DNA of 64,000 bases, from positions 1 to 64,000 of the forward strand of contig NZ_JAOAOQ010000029.1 of NCBI RefSeq assembly GCF_030398385.1, written 5' to 3'. Below are positions 49,934-58,381 of the stretch, piece by piece (the stretch's first letter is position 1; the number at the start of each line of letters is the position of its first letter). The notes beneath the pieces were generated by a model, which did not search any database, was not told where the DNA came from, and saw only the letters and a list, made by a program, of their open reading frames with translations. The position numbers and the translations under genes are program-made. The stretch comes from Aquibium sp. ELW1220. GTDB taxonomy: Bacteria; Pseudomonadota; Alphaproteobacteria; Rhizobiales; Rhizobiaceae.

Positions 49934-51115
49934 ATGGACGCAACACCACGACCGGCCTCCATCGACAGCATTCTTGTCAAGGCCGGCCGCGAACACGGCC
50001 GCAGCGCGATTGCGGTCAATCCGCCGGTCCACCGCGCCTCCACCTATCTGTTCGAGACGCTGGCCGATTTCGAGACCGCGTCGAAGACGCCCTTCGACGG
50101 ACCCTTCTACGGCCGCGTCGGAACGCCGACGACCTTCGCCTTCGAGCAGGCCGTGTGCGAACTGGAGGGCGGGCACCGGACCATCGCGACCTCGTCCGGC
50201 GTGGCGGCGATCGGAGCCGCGCTGCTGGCCTTTCTCGACCGGGGCGACCATGTCCTGGTGGTCGACACGGTCTACGAGCCAGTGCGCCGCTTCTGCAACA
50301 GGATGCTGGCGCGGCTGGGCATCGAGACGACGTTCTACGACCCGGCGGCGGGCGACGACATCGCCGGGCTCGTCCGGCCGAACACGCGCGTCATCTATCT
50401 GGAATCGCCGGGCTCCGGCACGTTCGAGATGCAGGATCTGCGGGCGGTCGTCGCGGTGGCGCGCGAGCGCGGCCTGCGCACGATCATGGATAACACCTGG
50501 GCAACGCCGGTCTTCCTGCAGCCGATCGCGCTCGGCATCGACGTGTCGGTGCAGTCGGCCACCAAATACATCGTCGGCCATTCGGATGCGATGCTGGGAA
50601 CGGTGACGACGACGGCCGAGACCTACGACGCGGTGCGCCGCTCGACGCAGGACCTCGGTGCCTGCGCGGGTTCGGAGGAATGCAATCTCGGCCTGCGCGG
50701 GCTTCGCACGCTGGGTGTGCGGCTGCGCCGGCACGAGGCGTCGGCGCTGACGCTCGCCGCCTGGCTGGAGGACCAGCCGCAGGTGGCGCGGGTGCTGCAT
50801 CCGGGCCTGCCGTCCTTTCCCGGCCACGCGCTCTGGAAGCGCGACTTCTCGGGCGCCTGCGGCCTTTTCTCCGTGGAACTCCTGCCGTGCGAGCCGGCGT
50901 CCCTGCGCGCAATGGTGGACGGGCTCCGCCATTTCGGCATCGGCTTCAGCTGGGGCGGCTACGAGAGCCTGGTGCTGCCGGTCCATCCCGAGACCCGGCA
51001 GATCGCCAGGTGGGACGGCAAGGGGCCGGTGCTGCGGCTGCACGTCGGCCTCGAGGCCGTCGAGGACCTGCGCGACGATCTGGCCGAGGGTCTGGCCCGC
51101 CTTCGCTCCGCCTAG
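49934..51115 (+). CDS. metC: Cystathionine beta-lyase-like PLP enzyme
   Basis: A 393-aa enzyme of the Cys/Met metabolism PLP family. The cofactor lysine is K211 in QSATKYIVGHSDAM, and YGRVGTPT near residue 60 contributes the phosphate contact from the partner subunit. Homologues cleave C-S bonds of cystathionine or other S-conjugates to give a thiol, pyruvate and ammonia. The start ATG is 2 bp after the sulfurtransferase stop, with AAGGAG 11 bp upstream. Being in a catabolic cluster, it may act on a different thioether than cystathionine. Confidence 0.85.
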   Translation: MDATPRPASIDSILVKAGREHGRSAIAVNPPVHRASTYLFETLADFETASKTPFDGPFYGRVGTPTTFAFEQAVCELEGGHRTIATSSGVAAIGAALLAFLDRGDHVLVVDTVYEPVRRFCNRMLARLGIETTFYDPAAGDDIAGLVRPNTRVIYLESPGSGTFEMQDLRAVVAVARERGLRTIMDNTWATPVFLQPIALGIDVSVQSATKYIVGHSDAMLGTVTTTAETYDAVRRSTQDLGACAGSEECNLGLRGLRTLGVRLRRHEASALTLAAWLEDQPQVARVLHPGLPSFPGHALWKRDFSGACGLFSVELLPCEPASLRAMVDGLRHFGIGFSWGGYESLVLPVHPETRQIARWDGKGPVLRLHVGLEAVEDLRDDLAEGLARLRSA

Positions 51116-51132
51116 ACTTTCGCGAGGACCGT

Positions 51133-51157
51133 ACCCGTCCGGCCGTGCCGGACGGGT
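51133..51157. terminator. Bidirectional hairpin between convergent genes
   Basis: ACCCGTCCGG (51133-51142) and CCGGACGGGT (51148-51157) form a perfect 10-bp stem with a 5-nt loop. It lies 17 bp after the lyase stop and 19 bp after the stop of the convergent oxidoreductase, so it can serve both. Confidence 0.65.
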
Positions 51158-51176
51158 GAAAGACGCCGAGGCTGTC

Positions 51177-52508
51177 TCAGAATCCGATCGGCCAGTGCAC
51201 GATCTCCGAGCCGTCGATGAAGCGGCTGTGGCGGAACGGCTTGGCATCGACGTGCGGCGTCTCGCCCGTAACCAGTTCGGCCATCAGCTGGCCCGCCGCC
51301 GGCGCGATGCCGAAGCCGTGGCCCGAATAGCCGGTTGAGACGAAGAAGCCCGGCACCGCCTCGACCGGCGAGATCGTCGGGATCGCGTCCGGCGTGACGT
51401 CGATCCAGGCACTCATGCGCTCGTTGACGACCATGTCCTGGAACTGCGGGAACAGCTTTTTCACGTTGATCGTCGCCTGGTCGAGAATCGAATGGCCCGG
51501 CTCGGGCCGCATGATGCGGTAGGTCTCGAAAGGGGTGCGCTGGTCGAGCTTCCAGCCGCCCAGCATCATGGTCTCCTGCCAGGTGCGCCGGCCGATACGG
51601 AATTTCATCGCCCGCCACTCGTTCTTCATGGCCGGGATGTAGTCCTTCAGATAGCGGAAGCTGTCCGGCACGATGTCGACCGGATGGGCAGATCGCATGC
51701 CGACATTGTAGCCGCCGTCGTTGCGTTTGCGGAACCCGAAGCCGTTGCCCGAACCGCAGCCCTCCGGTCCACCAGCGACCGGTCGGGTTCGCATCACCTG
51801 CGACAGCATCTTGAGCTGCGGCACCTTGACGTTCTGGTTGCGCGCAAACAGGCTCGACCAGATGCCGCCAGCCAGAATGACCGTGTTGCAGCGGATCCGC
51901 CCCTTCTCGGTGACGACCTCGGAGACACGCCCGCCCGCCGTCTCGAAGCCGCGGACCGCGCAACCCTCGACGATGGTGGCGCCGAGCCTGCGCGCGCCGT
52001 CGGCAATCAGGCGGCTGGCCAGATGCGGCTCGGCATAGCCGTCAGACGGCGTGTGGAGGCCGCCGGCGAAGTTGCGGGTGTTGCCGGTCGCGAGCTGGTT
52101 CGCCCGTTCCCGTCCGACGAAGTGCGTGTCGAGTCCGAAGGGCTCCATGGCCTTCATCCAGGGCTCGTACTTCGCCATGTCCTTTTCCTGGTCGCAGAAG
52201 TAAGTGATGCCGCGGCGGCGGAAACCGGGATCGGCGCCGATGACGTTGGGAATGTCGTCCCACAGCTTCATCGCCTGGATCATCAGCGGCATCTCGCGGA
52301 TGTCGCGCCCCATCTTGCGGACCCAGCCCCAGTTGCGGCTGGACTGCTCCTCCCCGATCGTCCCCTTTTCGCAGAGCACGGTGGGAATGCCGCGCTGGGC
52401 GAGTTGGAGCGCCGTGCATACGCCGACGATGCCGCCACCGATGATGACGACCTCCGTCTCGACCGGGACGACATGGAACTGGTGGGGGCTGGCAGTCTGG
52501 ATGTTCAT
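51177..52508 (-). CDS. FAD-dependent DAO-family oxidoreductase
   Basis: A 443-aa flavoprotein of the D-amino acid/sarcosine oxidase family. The FAD fold EVVIIGGGIVGVCTALQLA is at about residues 19-37 and the C-terminal FAD-contact TGYSGHGFGIAPAAGQLMAE at about 386-405. It lacks a signal peptide. It is convergent with the lyase gene and follows the LysR gene by 28 bp on the same strand. It probably oxidises an amine liberated in the pathway; the substrate is unknown. Confidence 0.83.
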   Translation of the reverse strand: MNIQTASPHQFHVVPVETEVVIIGGGIVGVCTALQLAQRGIPTVLCEKGTIGEEQSSRNWGWVRKMGRDIREMPLMIQAMKLWDDIPNVIGADPGFRRRGITYFCDQEKDMAKYEPWMKAMEPFGLDTHFVGRERANQLATGNTRNFAGGLHTPSDGYAEPHLASRLIADGARRLGATIVEGCAVRGFETAGGRVSEVVTEKGRIRCNTVILAGGIWSSLFARNQNVKVPQLKMLSQVMRTRPVAGGPEGCGSGNGFGFRKRNDGGYNVGMRSAHPVDIVPDSFRYLKDYIPAMKNEWRAMKFRIGRRTWQETMMLGGWKLDQRTPFETYRIMRPEPGHSILDQATINVKKLFPQFQDMVVNERMSAWIDVTPDAIPTISPVEAVPGFFVSTGYSGHGFGIAPAAGQLMAELVTGETPHVDAKPFRHSRFIDGSEIVHWPIGF

Positions 52509-52536
52509 CGCAAGGTCCGGTTGTCAGAGGTGGGTT

Positions 52537-53475
52537 TCATGCGCCATCGCTCCCGGCCCGCCCTTTCGCTTCGGCACGGCGGGCCTCGATCGCGGCGACG
52601 TATTCGATGACGAAATCATGGAACTGCCTCGCCGCGACGGACATCTCGTCGGGATCGCCGATCAGGCCGAGCACGATCGGGATCGCGGGCGAGAAGGGAC
52701 GGAAGGCAAGGCGGGGATTTCGCCGCAGATGGGGCGAGTAGGGACTGACGATCGAGACGCCGAGGCCGGCGGCGACGAGATTGCAGACGGCCTCGTGGGT
52801 CGTCGCCTCCATCATCATCACGCGGTCGACGCCTGAGCGATCGAACAGGGTGTCCACCTCGAAGCGGAACGAGGTCCCGCGCGGAAAGCTGACGAACGGC
52901 ATCTCGGCGAGGTCGCCGGCGCGGATCTCGTCGCGCGAGGCGAAGTCGTGTTCGGCCGGAAACACGCACATGGCAGGCCGGCTGAGGAGCTCGCGAACCG
53001 GGATCGTCGGATTCGCCAGCGGCAGCGTCGCGACGCCGAGGTCGGAGCGGCGCGACGACACCCATTCGACGATGCGGTCCTGCGGCTGGCTGTCGAGTCG
53101 TATCGCGATGTCGGGGAAGCGCTTGACGAATTTCGCGATGATCTCGGGCAGGAGGCCATTGGCGTAGAGGCCCATGGCGGCGATGGAGATCGTGCCGGAG
53201 GTGAGGTTGCGGATGGCGTGAACCTGATGGTTCAGATCCTCCAGCCCGACGAACAGCTTCTCGACCTGCTCGAACAGGCGGCGCGCGTCCTCTGTCGGCT
53301 CAGCGCCGTTGCGCTGCCGACGAAACAGCTTGAAACCCACTGCCTCCTGGAAATCGACCATGAGACGGCTGACGGCCGGCTGTGAAATACCCAGCAGTTC
53401 CGCGGCCTTGGTCATGCTTCCCAGCGTGACCACGGCGCGGAACGCCTCCACCTGGCGAATGTTGAACCGCTTCAC
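52537..53475 (-). CDS. LysR-family regulator divergent from the molybdenum oxidoreductase
   Basis: A 312-aa LysR regulator with the N-terminal helix-turn-helix (GSMTKAAELLGISQPAVSRL, about 19-38) and a ligand domain from about 95 (TSGTISIAAMGLYANGLLPE). I chose GTG 53475, which has GGGGGAGG 5 bp upstream; an in-frame ATG exists at 53571 but lies in the promoter region. It is divergent from the bisC-like operon and likely activates it through the inverted repeat at 53545-53596. Confidence 0.87.
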   Translation of the reverse strand: MKRFNIRQVEAFRAVVTLGSMTKAAELLGISQPAVSRLMVDFQEAVGFKLFRRQRNGAEPTEDARRLFEQVEKLFVGLEDLNHQVHAIRNLTSGTISIAAMGLYANGLLPEIIAKFVKRFPDIAIRLDSQPQDRIVEWVSSRRSDLGVATLPLANPTIPVRELLSRPAMCVFPAEHDFASRDEIRAGDLAEMPFVSFPRGTSFRFEVDTLFDRSGVDRVMMMEATTHEAVCNLVAAGLGVSIVSPYSPHLRRNPRLAFRPFSPAIPIVLGLIGDPDEMSVAARQFHDFVIEYVAAIEARRAEAKGRAGSDGA

Positions 53476-53544
53476 CTGGACCTCCCCCGGAGTCTCGCTT
53501 CGGCAGTTGTCAAGGCATGGCCCTCCCTTTCGCCGGTCCGAAGT

Positions 53545-53596
53545 GACATAACATTCGTATCCAGAATGCACAACTTGACGGTATGAATATTATGTC
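53545..53596. promoter_or_regulatory. Extended inverted repeat, likely LysR binding region, with a promoter
   Basis: GACATAACATTCGTAT (53545-53560) and GTATGAATATTATGTC (53581-53596) are complementary at 13 of 16 positions, 20 bp apart. Inside lies the smaller dyad CATTC-N7-GAATG (53552-53568), which contains a T-N11-A LysR box. A TTGACG element (53575-53580) follows as a candidate -35 for the plus-strand operon; the -10 (around TTAGCG) is weak, as expected for an activated promoter. Confidence 0.6.
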
Positions 53597-53630
53597 TTAG
53601 CGTTGCCCACAAGATAGGCGGGAGCCGGTC

Positions 53631-53675
53631 ATGCCCATGAAATTCGCCATTCAGCTCAAGGAACGGAACGTCTGA
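53631..53675 (+). CDS. Possible 14-codon leader peptide coupled to the molybdenum oxidoreductase
   Basis: A tiny open frame MPMKFAIQLKERNV has GGGAG 6-7 bp before its ATG, a better ribosome site than that of the large gene. Its stop TGA overlaps the ATG of the oxidoreductase (TGATG). It may serve translational coupling or attenuation. It could also be chance. Confidence 0.4.
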   Translation: MPMKFAIQLKERNV

Positions 53676-55966
53676 TGTCCCGCCGTCGGTCTGTTTCCCA
53701 TTGGGGCGCGTTCAGCGCGACGGTGGCCGACGGCAGGCTCATATCCGTGGCGCCGTTCGAGCATGATCCGCGCCCTTCCCCGCTCAACGATGCCTGGCCG
53801 GAAATGCTCGCCTCGCCGATGCGGGTCGAGCGCCCGGCCATCCGCCGGGGCTGGCTGAACGGCGACGGCGGCAGGGCGCGCGGCGACGACGACTTCGTGC
53901 TGGTGCCCTGGGACGAAGCGCTGGACCGCGCCGCTGCCGAGATCGGTCGAATCAGGGAGCAGCACGGCAACCAGGCGCTCTTCGCCGGGTCCTATGGCTG
54001 GTCGAGTGCTGGCCGCATCCATCATGCGCGCACGCTCATCCGCCGCTTCTACAACACACTCGGCGGCTTCACCGACCAGACGACCAATTACAGCTACGGC
54101 GCGGCGATGGCGTTCCTTCCCCGCGTGGTGGGCGTGAAAAACGCGGTCGGGGCTTCGCTCACCTCCTTTGCGACCATCCGCGACCATTGCGACGTCATGC
54201 TCGCCTTCGGCGGTATCCCGGCCAAGAACTGGGAGGTCAACTCCGGGGGTTTCGGCCAGCATCGCTACGAGAGCTTCCTCGCAGGCGTCGCCGGCAGCAC
54301 CCGCGTCGTCAACATCGGCCCGTTCCGCGGCGACATCGAGGAGCGGTTCGGCTGCGAATGGCTGCCGGTCCGGCCGAATACGGACACGGCGCTGCTGCTG
54401 GCGCTGATGCACGTGCTCGTCACCGATGGCCTCCACGACAGGGCGTTCCTGGCGCGCTACTGCAGCGGGGCCGACGACCTGATCGCCTACATCGACGGAT
54501 CGAGCGACGGGGAGCCCAAGTCGCCCGCCTGGGCAAGCCGCATCACCGGCGTCGCGGCGGAGGCGATCGTCGCGCTCGCCCGCGGCCTCCCCGGCAAGCG
54601 CGTGCTGGTGGCGGCGAACTGGAGCCTTCAAAGGGCCCGCCACGGCGAGCAGCCCTACTGGGCGATCATCGCGCTTGCCGCCATGCTGGGGCAGATCGGC
54701 CTGCCGGGCGGCGGCTTCGGCTTCGGCTACGGCTCGTCGAACGGCATGGGCAATCCGCGCTACGACACGCCGCTGTTCGGCCTGCCGACGGGCTCGAACG
54801 TCACCGGCTTCTCCATTCCCTGCGCGCGCGTGAGCGACCTGCTGCTGAATGCCGGTCAGACGTTCCGCTTCGACGGCGACACCCACGTCTATCCGAAGAT
54901 CGAGCTGGTGCACTGGGCGGGCGGCAATCCGTTCCACCACCACCAGGACCTCAACCGCCTGCGGGAGGCCTTCCGCAGTCCGCAGACGGTCATCGTCAAC
55001 GAGTGCTACTGGACGGCGACGGCGCGCCATGCAGACATTGTGTTTCCTGCCACGACCGCGCTCGAGCGGGACGACATCGGCGGCGCATCGCGCGATCCCT
55101 TCATCCTCGCCATGCAGCAGGTGGTGCCGCCGGTCGGCGAAGCGCGCGACGACTACGACATCTTCGCCGCGCTCGCTGGACGCCTCGATGTCGGCGAGGC
55201 CTTTACGGAAGGGCGCACATCGAGCGAGTGGGTGCGGCAAGCCTGGGAGCAGATCGGTGCGCGCCTGTCGGAGCGCGGCCTCGAGCCACCGAGTTTCGAG
55301 GACTTCTGGCAGGCCGGATACTTCCAGTTGCCGGAGCCGCGCGACAATTACGTGATGTTCGCCGATTTCCGGGACGATCCGGAGACGCACCGGCTGCCGA
55401 CTCCATCGGGACGGATCGAACTGGCCAGCGCGGGGATCGCGGCCATGACGGACGGAGCGCAGCCGGGCCACCCGGCCTGGCTCGATCCGGAAGAATGGCT
55501 CGGCGCCGATCTCGCCCGCACCTGGCCGCTGCATCTCCTGACGCCGCAACCGGCGCGGCGGCTGCATGGCCAGATGGACTGGAGCGCGCACAGCCGGGCG
55601 GGCAAGGTGCGGGACCGCGAGATCATGCAAATCCACCCGGAGGATGCCGCAGCCAGGGGCATCGCCGAGGGCGACGCGGTTCGCCTCTACAATGGCCGGG
55701 GCGCCTGCTTCGCTGTGGCGGGGCTCGACGAAGGCGTGATGCGCGGCGTGGTGCTGCTGCCGACCGGAGCAACCTACGATCCCGACGGCACGAGCGACCG
55801 CAACAGCAATCCAAACGTGCTGACCCGCGACATCGGCACCTCCGAACTGGGTCAGGGCTGCGCCGCGCAATCCTGCCTCGTGGAGGTCGAAAGGTTCGAC
55901 GGCGAGCTGCCCGCGCTGCGGGTCAACCGGCCGCCCGTCCAGCACGAGCGCGGGACCGCAGGATGA
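53675..55966 (+). CDS. BisC/TorZ-family molybdopterin oxidoreductase
   Basis: A 763-aa cytosolic enzyme of the DMSO reductase family, closest in build to biotin sulfoxide / methionine sulfoxide reductase BisC. It has no N-terminal [4Fe-4S] cysteines and no Tat signal. The motif GSYGWSSAGRIHHA (105-118) supplies the molybdenum ligand Ser111; the MGD-binding regions include NYSYGAAMAFLPRVVG and the C-terminal dinucleotide domain after 640. It probably reduces an S- or N-oxide. LysR lies divergently; a VOC gene and amide hydrolases follow in the same direction. Confidence 0.85.
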   Translation: MSRRRSVSHWGAFSATVADGRLISVAPFEHDPRPSPLNDAWPEMLASPMRVERPAIRRGWLNGDGGRARGDDDFVLVPWDEALDRAAAEIGRIREQHGNQALFAGSYGWSSAGRIHHARTLIRRFYNTLGGFTDQTTNYSYGAAMAFLPRVVGVKNAVGASLTSFATIRDHCDVMLAFGGIPAKNWEVNSGGFGQHRYESFLAGVAGSTRVVNIGPFRGDIEERFGCEWLPVRPNTDTALLLALMHVLVTDGLHDRAFLARYCSGADDLIAYIDGSSDGEPKSPAWASRITGVAAEAIVALARGLPGKRVLVAANWSLQRARHGEQPYWAIIALAAMLGQIGLPGGGFGFGYGSSNGMGNPRYDTPLFGLPTGSNVTGFSIPCARVSDLLLNAGQTFRFDGDTHVYPKIELVHWAGGNPFHHHQDLNRLREAFRSPQTVIVNECYWTATARHADIVFPATTALERDDIGGASRDPFILAMQQVVPPVGEARDDYDIFAALAGRLDVGEAFTEGRTSSEWVRQAWEQIGARLSERGLEPPSFEDFWQAGYFQLPEPRDNYVMFADFRDDPETHRLPTPSGRIELASAGIAAMTDGAQPGHPAWLDPEEWLGADLARTWPLHLLTPQPARRLHGQMDWSAHSRAGKVRDREIMQIHPEDAAARGIAEGDAVRLYNGRGACFAVAGLDEGVMRGVVLLPTGATYDPDGTSDRNSNPNVLTRDIGTSELGQGCAAQSCLVEVERFDGELPALRVNRPPVQHERGTAG

Positions 55967-55991
55967 TCGACATGACAGAAGGACAACGAGC

Positions 55992-56771
55992 TTGAATTTG
56001 CGTTTCGACCACGTGGTGCTGCTGGTGCACGACCTCGAAAAGGCCGCCGCCGACTTCGCCGCCCTCGGCTTCACGATCCTCGAGCGGGCCGATCTGAATG
56101 CCAGCCATGGCGCGACCGTGTTCCGCTTCGTCTCGCTGGCCGACGGCTCCTACATCCTGCTCACCGCCTTTGCAGGACCGGAGGCGATGGCCAGGCACAG
56201 GCTGGGTCCCTGCCTGGCGGCAGGCGAAGGCCACGCCGACTGGTCGTTCACGGTCCCGGATGCCGCCGCGCTGGGGACGGCTCTGAAAAACGCCGGCTAC
56301 CCGGTCGCCGGCCCGGTGGTGGTGTCGAACGTGGTCGCGGGCGGCCATACATGGGGACTCGACCTCCTCATGCTCGGCCGCGGTGCGGGCGGCGACGTGG
56401 CCCTCCCCTTCGTCGTGTCGGACAACGAAGGCCGCGAGCACCGCATTCCCGGCCCCTCGGACCACGCCAACGGCGCGACGGCGATGCTCGGCATCCGCCT
56501 GTCGAGCGATGCCCCCGACCGGGTAGTCGAGACGCTGGTGGCGATGGGCGGCCGGGACATCGGCATGTCTCCCGACAACAGTGGCGACCGCCGGGTGGAC
56601 TTCGGCGCGACATGGATCGACGTGGCGCCGGACGATGTGGCCGGCGGACGGGCGGGCGGCGGCATCGTCGAGGTGGTTCTCGCCTCTACGGATGCGCAGT
56701 TGCCAGCCGGCGGGCGCCTGCTCGATACCGGATTGGCGCACGGCGCGCCGATCCGTCTCGTCGTGGCGTGA
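55992..56771 (+). CDS. VOC (glyoxalase-fold) family protein
   Basis: A 259-aa protein of the vicinal oxygen chelate superfamily. It begins with the typical strand FDHVVLLVHDLEKAAADFAALGF and contains a second module from about residue 145 with DHANGATAMLGIRL. It may be a lyase, epimerase, isomerase or binding protein. TTG 55992 is the likely start since the domain begins at residue 5. A 10-codon mini frame starting at the bisC-like stop (ATGA, 55963) ends exactly on this TTG, suggesting coupling. Confidence 0.7.
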   Translation: MNLRFDHVVLLVHDLEKAAADFAALGFTILERADLNASHGATVFRFVSLADGSYILLTAFAGPEAMARHRLGPCLAAGEGHADWSFTVPDAAALGTALKNAGYPVAGPVVVSNVVAGGHTWGLDLLMLGRGAGGDVALPFVVSDNEGREHRIPGPSDHANGATAMLGIRLSSDAPDRVVETLVAMGGRDIGMSPDNSGDRRVDFGATWIDVAPDDVAGGRAGGGIVEVVLASTDAQLPAGGRLLDTGLAHGAPIRLVVA

Positions 56772-56781
56772 GGACGCTGCC

Positions 56782-57471
56782 GTGATCACGTCCGACAAAA
56801 CCATGCGCCAGATCTTCGAAGACTACCGGCGCGCGCCGAAGCTGCCGGCCTTCGGCATGGGCCGGCGCGTCGCGCTTCTCAACGTCGACCTGCAGCGCCG
56901 CTACACCGACACCGCCACCTTCCCGACCGCCTACGAGGCCGATCCGGAGCAGCTGGCGCTGGTCAACGAGCTGGGCCGCACCGTGCGCGGGCTCGGCATG
57001 CCCGTGGTCTGGACCTACGTCGCCTACTTGCCGGGCGGCGTCGACTGCGGCTGGTGGGGCGTGCGCAGCACCTCGCCGCTGGCGCTGCAGAACGTCGCCC
57101 ACGGCTCGCCGCAGGCCGAGATCGACGCGCGGCTCGAGGTTGACCGTGACCGCGACCTGATGCTGCACAAGCGCATGGGATCGGCCTTCTTCGAGACCCA
57201 CCTGCCCTCCTACCTCACCTTCAACCGGATCGACACGGTGATCGTGACCGGCGGCGCGACGTCCGGATGCGTGCGCGCGACCGTCGTCGACGCGATGTCG
57301 CACGGCTATCGCGTGATTGTGCCGGAGGAATGCGTGGCCGACCGCGAGGACTGGGCCCACTACGCCTCGCTCTACGACATCGCGGTCAAGTACGGCGACG
57401 TCGTTCCCACCCTCAAACTCCTCGCCGATCTCGGCACGCTCGCCACGACGGAGGCCTCCGGTGCCCGCTGA
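56782..57471 (+). CDS. Isochorismatase-family cysteine hydrolase
   Basis: A 229-aa hydrolase with the catalytic triad Asp36 (NVDLQ), Lys130 (LHKRMGSAFF) and Cys163 (GGATSGCVRAT), plus the cis-peptide before VTGGATSG. Catabolic members cleave N-carbamoyl compounds, ureidoacrylate, or nicotinamide-like amides. I chose GTG 56782, with GAGGA upstream. Its end overlaps the next gene by 11 bp. Next to PuuE-like ring-opening enzymes it could take the ring-opened carbamoyl compound to the amine, ammonia and CO2, which is inference. Confidence 0.85.
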   Translation: MITSDKTMRQIFEDYRRAPKLPAFGMGRRVALLNVDLQRRYTDTATFPTAYEADPEQLALVNELGRTVRGLGMPVVWTYVAYLPGGVDCGWWGVRSTSPLALQNVAHGSPQAEIDARLEVDRDRDLMLHKRMGSAFFETHLPSYLTFNRIDTVIVTGGATSGCVRATVVDAMSHGYRVIVPEECVADREDWAHYASLYDIAVKYGDVVPTLKLLADLGTLATTEASGAR

Positions 57472-58381
57472 ACCCTTCAACTACGACTACGCCCCCTACC
57501 TGAACCGCCCGAAGATCGTCTGGCCGGACGGCAAGCGGCTGGCGTTCTGGGTGGCACCCAACATCGAGTTCTACGAATATGCGCCGCCGCCGAGTGCCGC
57601 GCGCAGCGTCTGGTACCGGCCGGAGCCCGACATTCTGAACTACTCGATGCGCGACTACGGCAACCGCGTCGGCTTCGACCGGATGGCGGACGTGATGGCA
57701 AGGCACGGCGTGCGCGGCTCGGTCTCGCTCAACGTCGCGCTCTGCGACCATTTTCCCGAGATCATCGAGCGCTGCTGCGAACTCGATTGGGAACTGTTCA
57801 GCCACGGCGTCTACAACACCCGCTACCTCTACGGCATGACGGAAGACCAGCAGCGCGAGATCATCCGCGACAGCCGCGACACGATCAGGCGCATCTCCGG
57901 ACAGAGCCTCGACGGCTGGCTCTCGCCCGCCATCTCCAACGAGGCGACGACCCAGGACCTGCTCGCCGAGGAGGGACTGCTCTACACGCTCGACCTGTTC
58001 CACGACGACCAGCCGATGCCGGTGAACACGCGTTCGGGCAGGCGCTTCGTCAGCATTCCCTACATGATGGACGTCAACGACGTGCCGGTGCTGAACTTCC
58101 GCAACATCTCGCCGCCGGACTACCTGCAGCTCATCAAGGATCATTTCGACCAGCTGTACGAGGAAGGCGCCGAGAGCGGCACCGTCATGTGCCTGCCGCT
58201 GCATCCCTACCTGATCGGCCAGCCGCACCGGCTGTGGCTGCTCGACGAGGCGCTGAAATACGTGACCGCGCATGACGGCGTCTGGCTGGCGACCGGGCGC
58301 GAGATCGCGAAATGGTACCTCGACCACGGCTATGACGACGCCCGGAGCTTCATCGCCGGCGTGAACGGGAGGGCGGCATGA
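57461..58381 (+). CDS. PuuE-like polysaccharide deacetylase-fold hydrolase, copy 1
   Basis: A 306-aa NodB-fold protein of the subgroup that includes the metal-independent allantoinase PuuE and cyclic amide hydrolases. Visible are FWVAPNIEFYEY near 28, RDYGNRVGFDRMADVMARHG near 63, the LFSHGVYNTRY loop and a late CLPLHPYLIGQPHRL. Those resemble ring amidases rather than sugar deacetylases; no secretion signal is present. GTG 57461 has GGAGG 6 bp upstream. It is followed directly by a paralog. Confidence 0.78.
   Translation: MPAEPFNYDYAPYLNRPKIVWPDGKRLAFWVAPNIEFYEYAPPPSAARSVWYRPEPDILNYSMRDYGNRVGFDRMADVMARHGVRGSVSLNVALCDHFPEIIERCCELDWELFSHGVYNTRYLYGMTEDQQREIIRDSRDTIRRISGQSLDGWLSPAISNEATTQDLLAEEGLLYTLDLFHDDQPMPVNTRSGRRFVSIPYMMDVNDVPVLNFRNISPPDYLQLIKDHFDQLYEEGAESGTVMCLPLHPYLIGQPHRLWLLDEALKYVTAHDGVWLATGREIAKWYLDHGYDDARSFIAGVNGRAA

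Noticed and set aside
53651-56074. An 807-codon open frame on the minus strand opposite the molybdenum oxidoreductase
   Set aside because: It has no family resemblance, shows the Arg/His/Ala/Asp-rich composition of a high-G+C shadow, and lies fully antisense to a gene with clear motifs.
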